64,000 nt of DNA, taken from contig JAULSN010000005.1 of assembly GCA_033439765.1 (NCBI GenBank), forward strand, positions 2,371,001 to 2,435,000, written 5' to 3'. This DNA comes from Lasiosphaeria ovina (Eukaryota; Ascomycota; Sordariomycetes; Sordariales; Lasiosphaeriaceae). How positions within the stretch are numbered: the first letter of the stretch is position 1; the number at the start of each line of letters is the position of its first letter. Under the pieces are notes generated by a model. That model searched no databases, was not told the DNA's origin, and saw nothing but the letters and a program-made list of their open reading frames with translations. Both the position numbers and the translations under genes were made by a program. Below are positions 50,447-62,800 of the stretch, in pieces.

Positions 50447-50641
50447 ATGGCCTTTCCCTCAAAAGCAATTGCACTCGCCTTTGTCGTGGGCATTGGTGTA
50501 TTCAATGGTGCGAAACTCCCGTGCTCATCTTCTTGGGCCACTGAAAAGACTTCACATCTGACAGCACAACTAGGCTATTACGTGTTCAAGCCAAGTTTTG
50601 AGGAGATAAAGGAGCGAAGAGAAGACACACATCTCAAGTAA
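50447..50641 (+). CDS. Probable 42-residue single-membrane-span microprotein
   Basis: Proposed exons are 50447..50507 and 50574..50641. The 66-nt intron (donor GTGCGA, CTGAC branch site 10-15 nt before AACTAG) is phase 1 and the product is 42 aa. The N-terminus MAFPSKAIALAFVVGIGVFN is one hydrophobic helix with a basic residue before it. The tail YYVFKPSFEEIKERREDTHLK is charged. The layout resembles small inner-mitochondrial-membrane assembly factors, but I do not recognise the family. The intron length is divisible by three and has no stop, so unspliced RNA would encode 64 residues. Placement divergent from MMS22 supports a genuine promoter here. Function unknown. Confidence 0.5.
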   Translation: MAFPSKAIALAFVVGIGVFNGAKLPCSSSWATEKTSHLTAQLGYYVFKPSFEEIKERREDTHLK

Positions 50642-51711
50642 TAACTGAACTCTCAGAGACTTTACTTGAAAAGAGAAGCTCACCTCCGCCACAGACTTTC
50701 ACCAAAAGCCAAGGATCAACAACCAGAAACAGAGAACAAATAGGGGGCCACGCAATTGGCGACCTTCCATTCTTCATTCGCCAGCTCATCTCTCAATTCT
50801 GAGCCTGTATATTGAAGCCACACGGTACTCTGTTATGGACTACCATTTCCAGCCTTCATCAGGAAGGGGCCGGCTGCGTCGCCATGAGCCCAAGCGGCAG
50901 TTGTGCCAAAAGCCTCGCTCTCTGTCTTGGTCCTAACAGGGTTCAGGAACTCGGACAAGTCCAATGCAACACGCTTGCGATGGAAGAGGAGAGGCTCTTG
51001 AATAAGTATCTCAAACATTTGTAAATATTTTCCAGGTAGACCATAGTTTCCCTAGCAGACCAGAACGAAGCTGTATTGCAATGTTCTGTGGTGGTAGTCA
51101 ACCTGCCTCGGTCCAAGAGCTCCAGCTACAGCGGTGCCTGTCTCTTGTTTCTCCTCAAACCTTGAGTCAATTATAAAAGTCACTCACTACACGTCAGTGC
51201 TTTCTCGAGTTGTAAATTCAACCAAGTTCCCACAGTCCCGGAGCAATTATGCCTAAGAGAGTGTTTGACACGTTGATTCAGCTACGAATTGCAGAGATAT
51301 TGGATCCGTTTTAGCTTCCATTTTAGGTCGCCGTCAGCATCCTTCTGCACTGACCACTAGCTTGATTTAGGTGGTTTCAACTGATTTGATGAAGCTCCGT
51401 TCACTGCTTCTCCACTGTATTCTTCATTCGAGGGAGGGGCAGTCCAGAGGGCCAACCAGGGATGAGAAACGGAAGCAAAACGGACCCCATCAGACCACAC
51501 ACGCACACGCTAGCTAGGGAGGTGCACCTCTTCTCCTCTCCCGAGCTAAGGCCGTCTGCCCGCCCGAAAAAAGCTCGTTGTGCATGACTTCACTCCTTGC
51601 ACCAAAAACAACATCGACGAAGGAGCTCTCCCAGGCCGTCATCCGCGCGGGCAGCCCAATTGGACCCATCTCCACTCTCAACCTCCCGTACTAAACCACG
51701 ACAACTTCACT
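50642..51711. other. Intergenic region upstream of COX5
   Basis: Holds the microprotein gene's 3' flank and the COX5 promoter and 5' UTR. No repeats of note and no supported gene. Confidence 0.6.
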
Positions 51712-52603
51712 ATGCTGTGCACCCCGACGTCGAGCGCGCTGCTACGCAACGCCGCACGCCGCGCTGCCCGGCCGTCGGTCGCCTGCCGCGCCGCCTCGAC
51801 CACCCACGCCATCTCCAACCCGACGCTTGCCAACATCGAGAAGAGATGGGAGGGCCTGCCCATGCAGGAGCAGGCTGAGCTGTGGATGGCTCTGCGCGAC
51901 CGCATGAAGGAGAGCTGGACCGAGCTTACCCTGTCGGAGAAGAAAGCTGGTAAGTTCCCAGCCCGGTCGACCTTTGTGGGCGCATCGCAACCACGCCGGC
52001 GGCCAATCGGTTCATGTTCCTTGCCCTCGAGGACGGGGCTTCGGAGCTTCGGCATCACTTGAGCAGCGAATTGAGGATAAACTCCAGTCTTTTCGCTGCG
52101 TCAATTGATGGACTTAGGGGGGGTAGATGACGCGCAAGGGGAAAGCGGTCGCTGCTCGGGGGACCTCTGAAACAAGCAAGCTACAATGCAATTGAGAATG
52201 TATCGCTGACGATGACCGTTCCCGATGCAGCCTACTGGATCGCCTTTGGCGCTCACGGCCCTCGGTCCCTTCCCCCTCCGGGCGAGGGCAAGAAGGTCGC
52301 TCTCTACACGGCCATCGGCTTGGGAGTCAGCTTGGCCATCTTCGGAGCCCTGAGGCTCTTCGCCAAGCCGCCACCGCACACCATGACCAAGGAGTACCAG
52401 GAGCTGACGAATGAGTACCTGAAGGTTCGTCCTTTTTTTTCGCCTCGCGGTTTTCCGTGTAGCTGCATGTTCTCTCATTTGTTGATCTTATCGCTGACAC
52501 TACTTCCACACTACAGGCTCAGAACTCGGACCCGTTGACGGGTATTTCGTCAGAAGGCTACTCTGGCAAGGGCCACGTCCAGTCTCCCTCGTCCAAGGCA
52601 TAG
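51712..52603 (+). CDS. COX5: Cytochrome c oxidase subunit 5 (mammalian subunit IV homologue)
   Basis: Nuclear-encoded inner-membrane subunit of respiratory complex IV. Exons are 51712..51949, 52231..52424 and 52517..52603. The introns are 281 nt (phase 1) and 92 nt (phase 0) and the product is 172 aa, the usual length. A presequence (MLCTPTSSALLRNAARRAAR) is followed by mature sequence containing NIEKRWEGLPMQEQAELWMA and LRDRMKESWTELTLSEKKAA. Next comes AYWIAFGAHGPRS, one transmembrane helix (ALYTAIGLGVSLAIFGALRL) and the PPHTMTKEYQELTNEYLKAQ tail. The ATG at 51712 is the first in frame. The first intron is unusually long for this window. Confidence 0.95.
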
Positions 52604-54935
52604 ATAGGTGTCGCTCTCCTTTGTTAATAGAAGCAATAATCCTCAACATCAGTCATCCGCTATTGCATCGATGTTTTTACTCAATGGCGGCGGGGCATTG
52701 GTGAAAAGGGGAAGACAGTACTACCGGGGAAGTGTAAATATTGTACAACGCTGATAATGCGACATCGTTTCCTTGCCAATACGCCACCGTCTTTTTGTTC
52801 TCGGTCATGTACCTGCCTCTTTGCTTGATAAAAATGGGAGATATTGTTAATCATCCTGTGTGTCAAAAATCCCGTCGGCTGGCCCGGCGATCTGCTTGGT
52901 AAGAGCAGGCTGCCTGTTAAGCCGCTAGCCAGGGGCCAGGCTGATGTCGTTCATTCTGCTTGCCATCTCCCTGTAAGCGCTGTCCAGCAACGTTTGAGTC
53001 GCCTTCTTAAAGGCGCAACCGCGAGATTGAGAGAATCTAGAAACCCCTCTGTCGCCCCCCCCCCTTCTGAGAGTGAGTCGTATAAACCTCGGGTTTGAAA
53101 GTATTCGGTCACTTTTGTAGCGTTTTTTTTCGGCTGGGGATTAGAAAGGAAAGAAAAAACAATCTGTGCTTCGGTATTTCCAGAAAGACGATTTCTCGGC
53201 GAAATAATGGGATTAGGACCCAGCTCAGTCCGTCTGATACACACACCTATGTCAGGCCATACGAACAGAAGCCAACGAGTACTTCTGTCACAGCGTAGGC
53301 GTAGATCCAGGAAGTTTATTTTAGTGTGTGCGTGGTGGTGGTTATAAGCCATTTCACTTTTGCAATATCTAACTGTGGAAGTCTATCCTTGAGCAGACGA
53401 GATACAATATAGATCTAGGCAGTGTCCTAGATCAAATGGGTTGGTTTTATCTATGTCAGTATCCATTTAAAATGGCGAGAGGGAGGCCGTCAACAGTGAT
53501 GGGAGTTGCATTTCTGAACCCGCCCAGAACAACCAGCTCAGCCAGTCCGTCCGAGGGGGGGGTCCAGCCGAGTCGGCTAACAAACCTCGTACCTCCTGTT
53601 GTATCGACGCACGTAGGGTAGGTAGGTAGGTAGGCACTGTAGGTGGGTATTCATTCTACACACAGACCGACCGACCTATACAGTTAGTAGAGAGCCGCAG
53701 CAAAGCTACCTAGGTACTTAAGCCAGTCCCAGTTCCGCGCCTGCGTTCGGTCAGGGCATGGTGATCTGACCGACGATGACTCCCGAGCCTACCTTACCTT
53801 AGCTACCTTAGGTACATACACATACCACCAGAGCACATTCTCAGGACGCTTGCTTAACATCGTCAGTTCGCCGCACCAAACCATACCAAGTTCCTCTAAT
53901 AAAACAAGGCACACGTCTCTAAGCCTGAATATGGGAGAGCGGCATAGTTGCTTACGTTCGCTGTGCTTCGGGGACATACAGCACTAAGAAGAAGTAAAAA
54001 AAACAAACAGCTGCTTATGCTCTTACAGAGGAGAGAGCTAGAGAGGAGTTTTCGGCACCTTGCCCATGCAGCAAGAGAGGCTAGGGGAAACTCTCGGAAA
54101 GTCTATGTCATTGGTTTGGGTACGTTAATGATGCGGACACCGGCGACTGAACAAAACGCATAGGGGATGATGTGCTTCAAACAAGGGGCGGGGGGTTAGG
54201 AGACAACCTTGAAAATGCAGAGAAGCCACAGGTTGTATAGACATGTACATACGGTAGTCGTGTGATGAGTGACGACAATGCAAATATCGGTACACTTTCA
54301 TTCTCTCTCAAGGAGGACAAGATTCAGTTCAAGGACTGGGAACTAAAGTAGCGGCGTCGGTGCAATGCAACCAAGGACAATTCACCGGGGGACCAAAGCG
54401 GCGAGAACCATGATTACTTGCACTAGATAGCATAAGGCAAGACAAGCGGTAGAGGACAATCCAAGTCTCGTGTTCGATTAAATCTGATAAAGACATTACG
54501 CTGATAGGTGCAGTTTTCCTGCATATGCCAGACAAAACAAAAGCCGGTATTCCCAACCCTCCCATACAACCCCATCATCGGGCTCTCCCGAAAGGGATGG
54601 TTATCCGACCACGGTTCTTTTTTCAAGACCGTCTCAACTCCAAGCAATGCGTTGTGAAAAAGGTGTAACAGCTATCCCGGGGCCAAATGTCGCCTCCGAA
54701 AACAATAAAAAACACGTTCCAACATCAGCGGTATCATGTCTAAGCCACACAACCCAATGCTACTCGTCAAACCAACGACACACAACAACGCCTGCTCGCT
54801 TTTTAAACAAAAAATAAAACCAGCCATGCCATGCCGTATCATTTGTGCGTGAGCATCACACGGACACCTCTGAAATGGTGTGTCGTGAAATCTAAAAAGA
54901 AAATCCGATAGAAAGATAATGGGGTATTGGAGCGG
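52604..54935. other. Long convergent intergenic region with dispersed repeat copy C
   Basis: 2.3 kb between the 3' ends of COX5 and the RGS locus. Contains a C run at about 53057-53066, repeat copy C at 53317-53420, GTAG tetramers at about 53614-53634, and TACCTTA/TAGGTAC motifs near 53790-53818. I see no supported gene. Confidence 0.6.
53317..53420. repeat. Dispersed repeat, copy C (partial, same orientation as copy A)
   Basis: Matches the right half of copy A: TTTTAGTGTGTG, then GGTGGTTATAAGCCATTT, then CTGTGGAAGTC at 53373 and CCTTGAGCAGACGA. Differences are scattered, and the left half of copy A is not present. Confidence 0.65.
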
Positions 54936-55772
54936 TCAGGGAGTCGCCGGCCGTGTCAGGTCGCGGGGTCCCAGACTAAAAACACGATGGAGGAGGCTGC
55001 GCTTGGCGCCTCCGGCACGTCGGAATTGATAGCTCGAGCAATCGTCCCCGCCAACTTCAAGCTTTCGACCTAGTTCCGCTTCCCAGCCATAGGGATCGTC
55101 ATCGGGCACAATTCCCTCCGTGACCTGGGGACTGAGAAACTTGACCGAGTCGGAGCCGAAACTGTCCGAAGAAAAAGCAAAATTTAGGTGATTGGAGAAG
55201 TCCGTCATGGAAAGTCGTGGCGAAGACGACTCCGACCGGGGTGTATTTTCGGCGTTTTCGTTATGCAGCAAGCCAAGGCCGTTTTCCACATGCTCTTTGT
55301 CAAAACTGACATCGACAGTCAGGGGCTTCGGAGCCTTGTTGGCGCCTGGCGCCTCGGTTGCCGAGCGTGATGTGCGAGCGTATTGAATTGTTGTCTTCCT
55401 CGTCCCCAGCTCGCGTGGGAAGCTGCTGGGAATCCTCAAGGGCTTCATCGGCTTAAACGACGAAGACCGCAATTTGGGGCGTGAAAGTCGTCTCGGCCCA
55501 GCTCCTCGATCAGGATATGGTGTATAGTTTTTTGCGGCCATGCCAGCCTCTTGGCTTCCATTACAGTCTAGCCCGCCAACACCTTGGTCTGCGGTCCCCG
55601 CTGTAGGAAGCGGGAAACGCTGGCCAGGATGTGGCTCCTCCCAATCGTTCGACTTGCGCAGAGACGGCATCTCTGCCGCCGGCTGCGTGATGTCGTCGCC
55701 GAACCTTTCGTCTGTTGGGGTGGACAAGGGGCGTTTCAAAGGGGCTGTAATTTGTGCTTCGAGTACTTGCAT
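54936..55772 (-). CDS. ORF of 278 codons in frame behind the RGS stop codon; unrecognised
   Basis: From ATG 55772 the frame is open for 278 residues and is exactly in frame with the upstream RGS gene, separated only by TAG plus four codons. The sequence is Ser/Pro-rich and looks disordered. It has short ordered-looking patches such as NHLNFAFSSDSFGSDSVKFL and DPYGWEAELGRKLE. The end reads RSLLHRVFSLGPRDL. I do not recognise the family. It could be a C-terminal extension of the RGS protein (readthrough, or an intron with a weak donor that removes the TAG), a downstream cistron, or a separate gene whose promoter lies inside the RGS gene. The frame continuity favours an extension. Confidence 0.5.
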   Translation of the reverse strand: MQVLEAQITAPLKRPLSTPTDERFGDDITQPAAEMPSLRKSNDWEEPHPGQRFPLPTAGTADQGVGGLDCNGSQEAGMAAKNYTPYPDRGAGPRRLSRPKLRSSSFKPMKPLRIPSSFPRELGTRKTTIQYARTSRSATEAPGANKAPKPLTVDVSFDKEHVENGLGLLHNENAENTPRSESSSPRLSMTDFSNHLNFAFSSDSFGSDSVKFLSPQVTEGIVPDDDPYGWEAELGRKLEVGGDDCSSYQFRRAGGAKRSLLHRVFSLGPRDLTRPATP

Positions 55773-55784
55773 GACCTGTAATCC

Positions 55785-56879
55785 CTATAATAGGGGGCCG
55801 CTGCTGTTGCTCTGGCTCGGCTCGCCCATGGGAACATCGGTATCGGAGGTGGCGGAAGTGACGCTTGCGTTGTGAAGTCGCTTGTTGCGACTCTTCCTGC
55901 TCAAACCAAGCTTCGCTCCCATCTTCTTCCATCCGTTGTTGTGCGCGCTGATCGCCCTATGTAAGCTTCCAGGAGAAGTGCTGAATGCCCAGTCGGACGT
56001 TGGCGGCGTTGTTGGGGGAGTCATTGGTTCGTTCCCGGATGGAGATCCGGAACCCTCAGTGTCGTCAGACAGGCCGCCCTCGCGCTCCACCGGCTCGCTC
56101 GACGACGAGCCGGTGCGGTGCGCGGGTTCACTGGACCATGCCATGTTGAGCATTGGCAAGAACCCGGCCTTTGGTGATCTGTTCGACTCGTCCGGGTTCG
56201 AGAAAGACGTCATATCCTTTGGAATACGCAGTCGCGACCTCCCTTGCCTGGGCTCCTGCATCTCTTGGTCCTCAATCTCGTGCGACGCAGCGACCGACGC
56301 GAGGAAGGGTACCAGCACCGAGTCGTTCATGAGCTCGTACACGATCGTGACTGCCTCGTCGAGCTCCGAAGGCAGCGGGGGTGCGGGGATTGCTGGGAGG
56401 GACAGTAACCTATCCCGGACATGGGCGGGAAGATTCACTTCGCGAGGGCCGCAGGGCAGGATATAGGCATTTATTAGTTTTTGCCACAGCGAACGCACGC
56501 GCTCGTTGGCATCGGCCGCCCAGCTTGATTGCCCTTGCAAGATGTCGGTGTGGGCGGTCCTATAACGTTCAGCATCCATGGTAAACTCGAGCGTTTCCAG
56601 GCAGTGGTTCTGAGACAAGAAAGCCATGAAGGCGCCAAGAGAGTACGGAGGTGGTGCGGTGTTGGACAAAATGTCTCGCAATGACGGTGGTGATGTTGTG
56701 CTTGTGCCCGCCGAGGCGGGAGGCAAGAAGGCCATCGTTGATGGCCTTGAGGAGGACATGAGGGAGTCCTGGTCGCCGTCCTCGAGGAGGACGGATGACG
56801 GCCGAGGCGATGCGTCCCTAAGATATGGGCTCGGGGTCGGAGAGGTCGGCGACTGTGCTCGTAACCGCGACTTTGGCAT
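55785..56879 (-). CDS. RGS-domain protein (regulator of heterotrimeric G-protein signalling)
   Basis: RGS domains speed GTP hydrolysis by G-alpha subunits and so switch off G-protein signalling in fungal growth and development. From ATG 56879 (first in frame) to the TAG at 55785-55787 the product is 364 aa, without introns. Residues about 1-65 are Ser/Pro-rich. The RGS box at about 66-200 includes SLRDILSNTAPPPYSLGAFM, LSQNHCLETLEFTMDAERYR, VRSLWQKLINAYILP and YELMNDSVLVPFLASV. The C-terminal third is Ser/Pro-rich with a basic patch KKMGAKLGLSRKSRNKRLHN. The layout resembles the short fungal RGS class (RgsB-like), which I assign only tentatively. See the in-frame ORF directly downstream. Confidence 0.8.
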   Translation of the reverse strand: MPKSRLRAQSPTSPTPSPYLRDASPRPSSVLLEDGDQDSLMSSSRPSTMAFLPPASAGTSTTSPPSLRDILSNTAPPPYSLGAFMAFLSQNHCLETLEFTMDAERYRTAHTDILQGQSSWAADANERVRSLWQKLINAYILPCGPREVNLPAHVRDRLLSLPAIPAPPLPSELDEAVTIVYELMNDSVLVPFLASVAASHEIEDQEMQEPRQGRSRLRIPKDMTSFSNPDESNRSPKAGFLPMLNMAWSSEPAHRTGSSSSEPVEREGGLSDDTEGSGSPSGNEPMTPPTTPPTSDWAFSTSPGSLHRAISAHNNGWKKMGAKLGLSRKSRNKRLHNASVTSATSDTDVPMGEPSQSNSSGPLL

Positions 56880-59800
56880 TCTTTCTTCCCGCAAGCTCTC
56901 CGGTGGAAGAACTACAGGCAAGGAGAAGCGGCGGCAAGGTGGCTCAGCGTGTGGGACACCAAACGGTCTCTGCTTCGACTATCGGAAGGCTTCGTGTGGT
57001 CCTCTCCGTCATTCCATGCGCGTGAACACAACGGTGGGCGTCACTTTATAACACTGTTTGTCTGAGATGCAGGGACTTGCAGACGCGGTCGTTTTGAAGT
57101 CCGTCGCTGCCCGATACCCGCAAACTGCAGTCACCCTTGGCCTCCGTTCCCGGACAAGTACCGACGGCGGTCCAGCCAATGGCCACGACAACTTGGCACG
57201 GCGCCGGCGGGAGATGGCAGAGCAGAGCGCAGCTTATGGACGCGCTGGACTCCAGTCGCCGGCCTGTCGGGAATGGTGTGTCAGGTTGGGGACGTCACCT
57301 AGGAATCTGCAGCCAGCCGGGGGGTGGAGCAGCAGGCCGCGAACGAGCGAGATGCAACGGGTGGATCTATAAGCCAACAGCCACCTGGACAGGTAGCTTG
57401 ATACAGCAGGGAGACACGAGAGCGTTCGGCAGAGTATGACAGAACCAGCCAGGCCTATCTGGCTTCACCAGTTGCCAGGATAGAGACAACTGCGTGTGGT
57501 TTGGCGTAAGGGGGTGCGAGTGCTCAGGCTCGCGGAGCAATCCGACTTCGGTGCAGCTCAATGCACCGGACTCGCCAGGACGAGCACGGCGTAGGGAATA
57601 ACACTTTGGACGGGGGTTGGGCTCTTCGCTTTTGATTCTCCTTTTTCGCTGTTGTTGTGGTCCTGGTCAGGGGAGCCCAACGTGGAGGATACACGGAGCA
57701 GGCTATCTGGGCCCGGACAATCGCTGGCGGAATGGCGTAGGCGTGCACAAGACTTATTATCGACCAGGCGAGCGAGCTTGCTCGTAGCGTTCCAGACAAT
57801 ACCACGCACCTACCGAGGATCGTGAATCGGTTAATGGGTTGCAGGTTAGGGCGTGCGGGCCTTGGAGGATATGGATATGCCGTAAGTTGCGGTTAAGTTG
57901 ATGGCTGAGGCGTGTGTTTGCGTGTGTGTTGTGTGTTTGTGTGCGTTCGTTGACGTTCTAGAAAACACAATGGGCTGAACACCGGGCAGGCGAACAGCAA
58001 GACAAGAGCGGATGGGAGACGGGTGGGATAAATTGCCGGCGATCTCGTAACAGAGACACGCGACGGGAGGAGGGGAGGGGGCGTGTCTCGAGAGGGTATG
58101 GCGTGGAGTAGGGGGGGGGGGAGTGGTGGAGGAATGAGCGCCTTGTTCTCCCTGCCCTGGGCTGTCCGTCTCTGGAAGGTTGGATGTACAAGGATCGTGT
58201 AGCCTAGCGTACACTACGGGGACATTCGCATGTACATGTACTGTACAGGCAAGTACGGGCGGGTACTGCGTAATGAAGTGTACTGAACTATTTGTACCAA
58301 ATATTGTAGCGAGCCCAAGTAACCTCTAGTCCCAACCCAAGACAATGGACCCAGAGGAAGGGATCGTAGCGCTAGGCGGATGGCAAAATGGCGGAAAGGC
58401 GGCGCTTCGTCAAAGAATGACGGACCCAGCGGCTTGGTTGACGAAGGCAAGGAGGGCGGTTTGGCCGCGGAAGAGGGGGATCAAAAGGGAAAGCCGGCAA
58501 AGGAACGGCTTGCAGCGCTACTCTTTAATGAATCGGGGGAGGTGCAGGGGCGCACAGCGTGGGCGTGGATGGTGCTTGGCTTGGCGGACGACATGAGGAA
58601 GGTACGAAGTAACCCCTCCTCCCTGCAGTCACCAGTGAGTGAGTGGACGACGGTGCGGTTGAAGTACTCCGTCCACAAAAGCACCATTCCAACTCAAAGA
58701 CCGGGACTAGGCGACAGTGTACGGAGTCGTGGCTGTAAGAGTGCGAGTTCGCGCGGGCACCATCATGGAAAGCCAGCAGCCTAGGAAATGCTCCGACGAA
58801 TGGAGGCACAGTTCACGACTGTCAAGTAATCACGGCCTGCTTTTACGAGGCGGCAGTAGGCAGGAGAGTACAAAACTGCAGCACGAGTGGTGTAATTGTT
58901 GCAGAGCAAATGGACGGGCATGAATAGGTATGCTAGGTAAAGTCAAAGGCTACTGACAGTGTTTCTTCTTGACACTATCTCACAAGAGAATCGGCTGGCC
59001 GATATTCTAGTGAATGGATATTACTAAGCACTATTACCATGTGTATTCCGTACCATCCATACCTTATAGACAGTGGAGTACTTCCGGACGCTTGAGTTGG
59101 GTATTGACTTGGGCATACCCCTGCCATTACCTCGCCATTTCCTCGCCGATGCAGGGCGCGCTAGGCGGAGATGCAAAAGCTGACTGGCATGGGGCGCTGG
59201 GACATGGGGCATTGGGCGCGGCATGGGGCAAAGGAAGTGGGGAGGAGCCAAGCCAGCCAAGGAGAGAACAGCCGGGTGACCTGAGCAAAACTGCGAGGCA
59301 TTCGCAGGCGGAACCCCCTTTCCTTTGTCCACCTCAGTTTTTGCTGTTCACGCCATTCCGGAGCGGGACCGGGCGGCTGTCGAACCTGAATATCGTCCAT
59401 ATGGACGACAAAGTTTCGTTACTAAAATCTAGGCTGCTGGATGGAGGAAGGCGCGCCCGTTGGGAAATGAGAGAGATGGAGGCGCCAGGTCTTCCGGGGC
59501 CTGCACGAGATGGAGGTGGAGCCGACCTGTCGCTTGCTTCTAGAAGCCCTGGAAGCCTTCTTCGAGGGGCGAAAGAAGCCGGCGCCTGTCCAATCACATC
59601 GAGCGGACCTCGTCATCCAAAATTGATTGGCGTCACCGCAGGCAGTCCTACGATACAATTGGACGTTGTGTGCCAGTGTGGCAGACTGTATGTTCCATGC
59701 CAAGGTTGCAGTTGCAGTTTCTAGAGTCTTTTCCAGAACCCCCTCTCTTACATAATGATGCATAAGTCGATATCTGGATCCATTGGGAGACTCTGGCCAC

Positions 59801-62800
59801 GGGGCAGAGGCTGCCGAACTCAACCTCGCCTACCCGACTTTGAATGCTCTGCGTCACGGCTGGCCGAAAGCAATGCCGTGGCCACTCTTCAGCGCTACAT
59901 AGTATAGGGCCTGCAACAAGCACCTAGGTTGACACACAGCGCCGCAGCACGCAGTACCGTCCCATGTGTTTGAATTGTCTGCACAGAAGCGATCGACCTC
60001 GCCAGGCAAACCTGCTCCAGTGCGTGCGACATACCCAAGCCACTCGGGAATTCGACCAAGGTGCTGCTGCCATCTGCAGGTTGCCGAAGCGGCGAAGACA
60101 TGTATGAATGCCTCACGTATGTACACTCCATGAATACATGTTGGCTAGCGGGTGACTTTCAAGATCCGAAAGGCATCAGTACCTTGCGGCTGGCCCTCAA
60201 GGTTTTTCCCGAGGGAGGTAATAGCCATTGAAATTCCCATCATAGAATTTCAGAGGCTTGTCTCTCCCATGAAATATTTACGTAGGTATTAGAGGTTATT
60301 TCTGTCCATTTTATTTACTATTATCTTTTTGCTCCCCAAGTTCTACCCTAACAAACATTCGGGAATTGGATTGTATGTACTGACATGCAGCGTAATCCGC
60401 GCCTATCCGTACTCCGCTCCCAAGTATATGGAAATGACAATCGGGACAAGTTCTGGTGCTCCCGGGACAAGTCGGCCAGCAGATCACGGAGTGGTTATTC
60501 CCGGGCCCAGCTGTTGAAACACCAAAAACACGTTGCGGTGAGACGCAAAGTCAACGCCAGTCGCGCTTCCCGAAAAATGGAAGCTAGGCAGAATTGTCAA
60601 TGGATGTGACTGTTCCCCAACTCGTCCCGAAGGGCTTCGACAGGTTCTCTGCTTGGGCCCCTTGGCAGGAGCTCGGCGCTCCGAGTAGTGGAGCCATCCA
60701 GTGAACCACTGAGCGAGCCGTCAACCAAGCCTGACCAGGTGTGCAAGCGGCTCCACTCTCTCCACACTGCCATGGAACCATATCGCTGAAAAGAGCCTTT
60801 GGGGGCGCGAGTCGTGCAGGGTCCGAAACCAAAAACCGAAGAAAAAGAAAGCATTTCCCAAAACAGGCCTGGAGCGCTGGACGCTGGAGCAGAGAAAGCG
60901 CCTCTAGTGTAGGAATGCTAACCTAATATAGGGTAGGTCCGCCGGCGACTACCTCGGTTCGGGGAGGCACTACGTATGTAGGTAAAGTACAGCACGGAAG
61001 TACGCGCAGTGCCCACCGCCAACGACTTACGGATCATATACGGATTGCACATACTCTGTACGTGCGGCGAACGACGGTCAACTCCAGCCGTCGTTTATCT
61101 CGTTGCGCCCGGACCCTAACTATCTACCAAGTATAAGAAAGAGTCCGTGTCCAATGGGCAGTGACCAGATCCGAGCAGTTACGGGATCGATGTGTCAGAA
61201 GAACCACTACACAGTACACACAGAATGGCAGCGAGTGTCTCGATACGGCGCCGGAAGCGGAAGCGTCAACGCTGTTCCAACGTCAGCCATGACGCCCTGG
61301 TCGTCCGATATAGCATCACGAGACCCAGTCCCTCTGCCGTCGTGAGGAGGGTTTCCCTTGCCCGACCAGACCTGCTCGTTGGAGCCTCTTCAGAGTTCGC
61401 GATCTTGCGTCATCGCCGGCCCCACCAACCTACACCAGCCAAGACTCCTCTTTTACGCGTAGAATGGGGATGAGTGACAAAGAGAGAGCAAGTCGCCGAT
61501 GTGGGACCCCAGTCGGCGAAAGATGCAGATACAGAAACTTTGCTGGACACGGTCCGACTTGCCCGACCTTTCCCAGTCTGCGAAACGGGATGATCGCCCG
61601 CGGCGTCATGCCGAGCCGTTTTTGGCGGACCCCTCCGAGAATGGAAGGACGATCAGTTGTCTGGCATTTTTTTGTCGATCGGCTCCCGGGCCCGTGTTTT
61701 GGCGAAGGGTCGCGTCAACGGCATGATGCCGCCCCCCGGAACCCACAAACCGTGTGTGTCAAAAAGAACAGCCAGTGGTTGCTGCTACCACTCGGTAGGT
61801 CACCTACTTCTAAGTACGTAACAAGACGTTTTCTTTAACATTCTTCTGGGACCGTCCCAAGTCCAACTACCCAGCGCTGGTAGCCGCAGCCGCCGTCGGA
61901 ATCTCCCCAATGTAGATATTACAAGGCAAGTGGAATTTACAAAAGAGCAAGTACGGATACTGCTCATGTTTACGCGGTTCTGTAAAGTGTCATGGTATTG
62001 CTGATCGACAAGGTACGCAACCGGCGTCTTTTTTTCCCTCTTGAATCAGCCCATGACGGGATGCGCTGTGGAGCAGACCAAAGACTTTTTCCCCCCCTTT
62101 AACCCAAGTCATGGAGTCATCTCTCGTCATTTCTGCGCCAGCCGGCAAGGACAAAGACAGGGACACTCTGGCCTCGTGCGTGACTCCGGCGCAATATCGG
62201 ACGACACGGCTCCCGCCCGCCTGCCCGCCCTTTGAAAGGCGAGTATCTAATGAGAAGGAGGGACGACAGGCTCGTTGGGCCGTTTTGTTTGTCTGTCCAT
62301 TGGCTGGAGCCGTTGGGCATGTCGCTGCTGGGACACGGGTACGGGTTCGTTTTGTTGAAGAAGACGCCAATACCGTGCAGTACCACTATCGAGGGAGGCG
62401 AATTTCTTGACTTCATCCTGGGGGGGCTATAACAATCGGCTGGTTGCTAATAACGAACAAACGCCCACCCGTCGCACATACATACCTCAGGCAGGCAGGT
62501 GAGGCAGCAGAGGCAGCAGCAGCAGAAGCAGGGCGTGCGTCCTTCCCGAACGACACCATTTACATAAGGTACTGTACATATCACAGGCAGTATGTTTAAC
62601 TAGCGACGATCACAGCCCGAAGCCAGCACTCACTCGGCTAGGTAACACCAAATACATAGGGTGTACATATACGTACATTTATTACCAAGGCGGGAGGTTG
62701 ATTGTGCCGTTGACGGGTCCGGTGGCGGGTGTGGGTGTGGGTGTTTGTGCGACGGAATACTGCGCGTTCGTTCTAGACGGCTTCCATGCATGACAGCAGT

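Noticed and set aside
58380..58607. Possible coding exon (FNESGEVQGRTAWAWMVLGL) ending at a GTACGA donor
   Set aside because: Composition looks protein-like, but there is no recognised family and no convincing downstream exon.
59014..59724. 236-codon open frame
   Set aside because: No domain, repetitive Gly/Ala/Leu composition, no splice or promoter support; probably chance in GC-rich DNA.
60597..60854. 85-codon open frame on the minus strand
   Set aside because: Two overlapping frames on the same strand look equally open, and neither has a motif.
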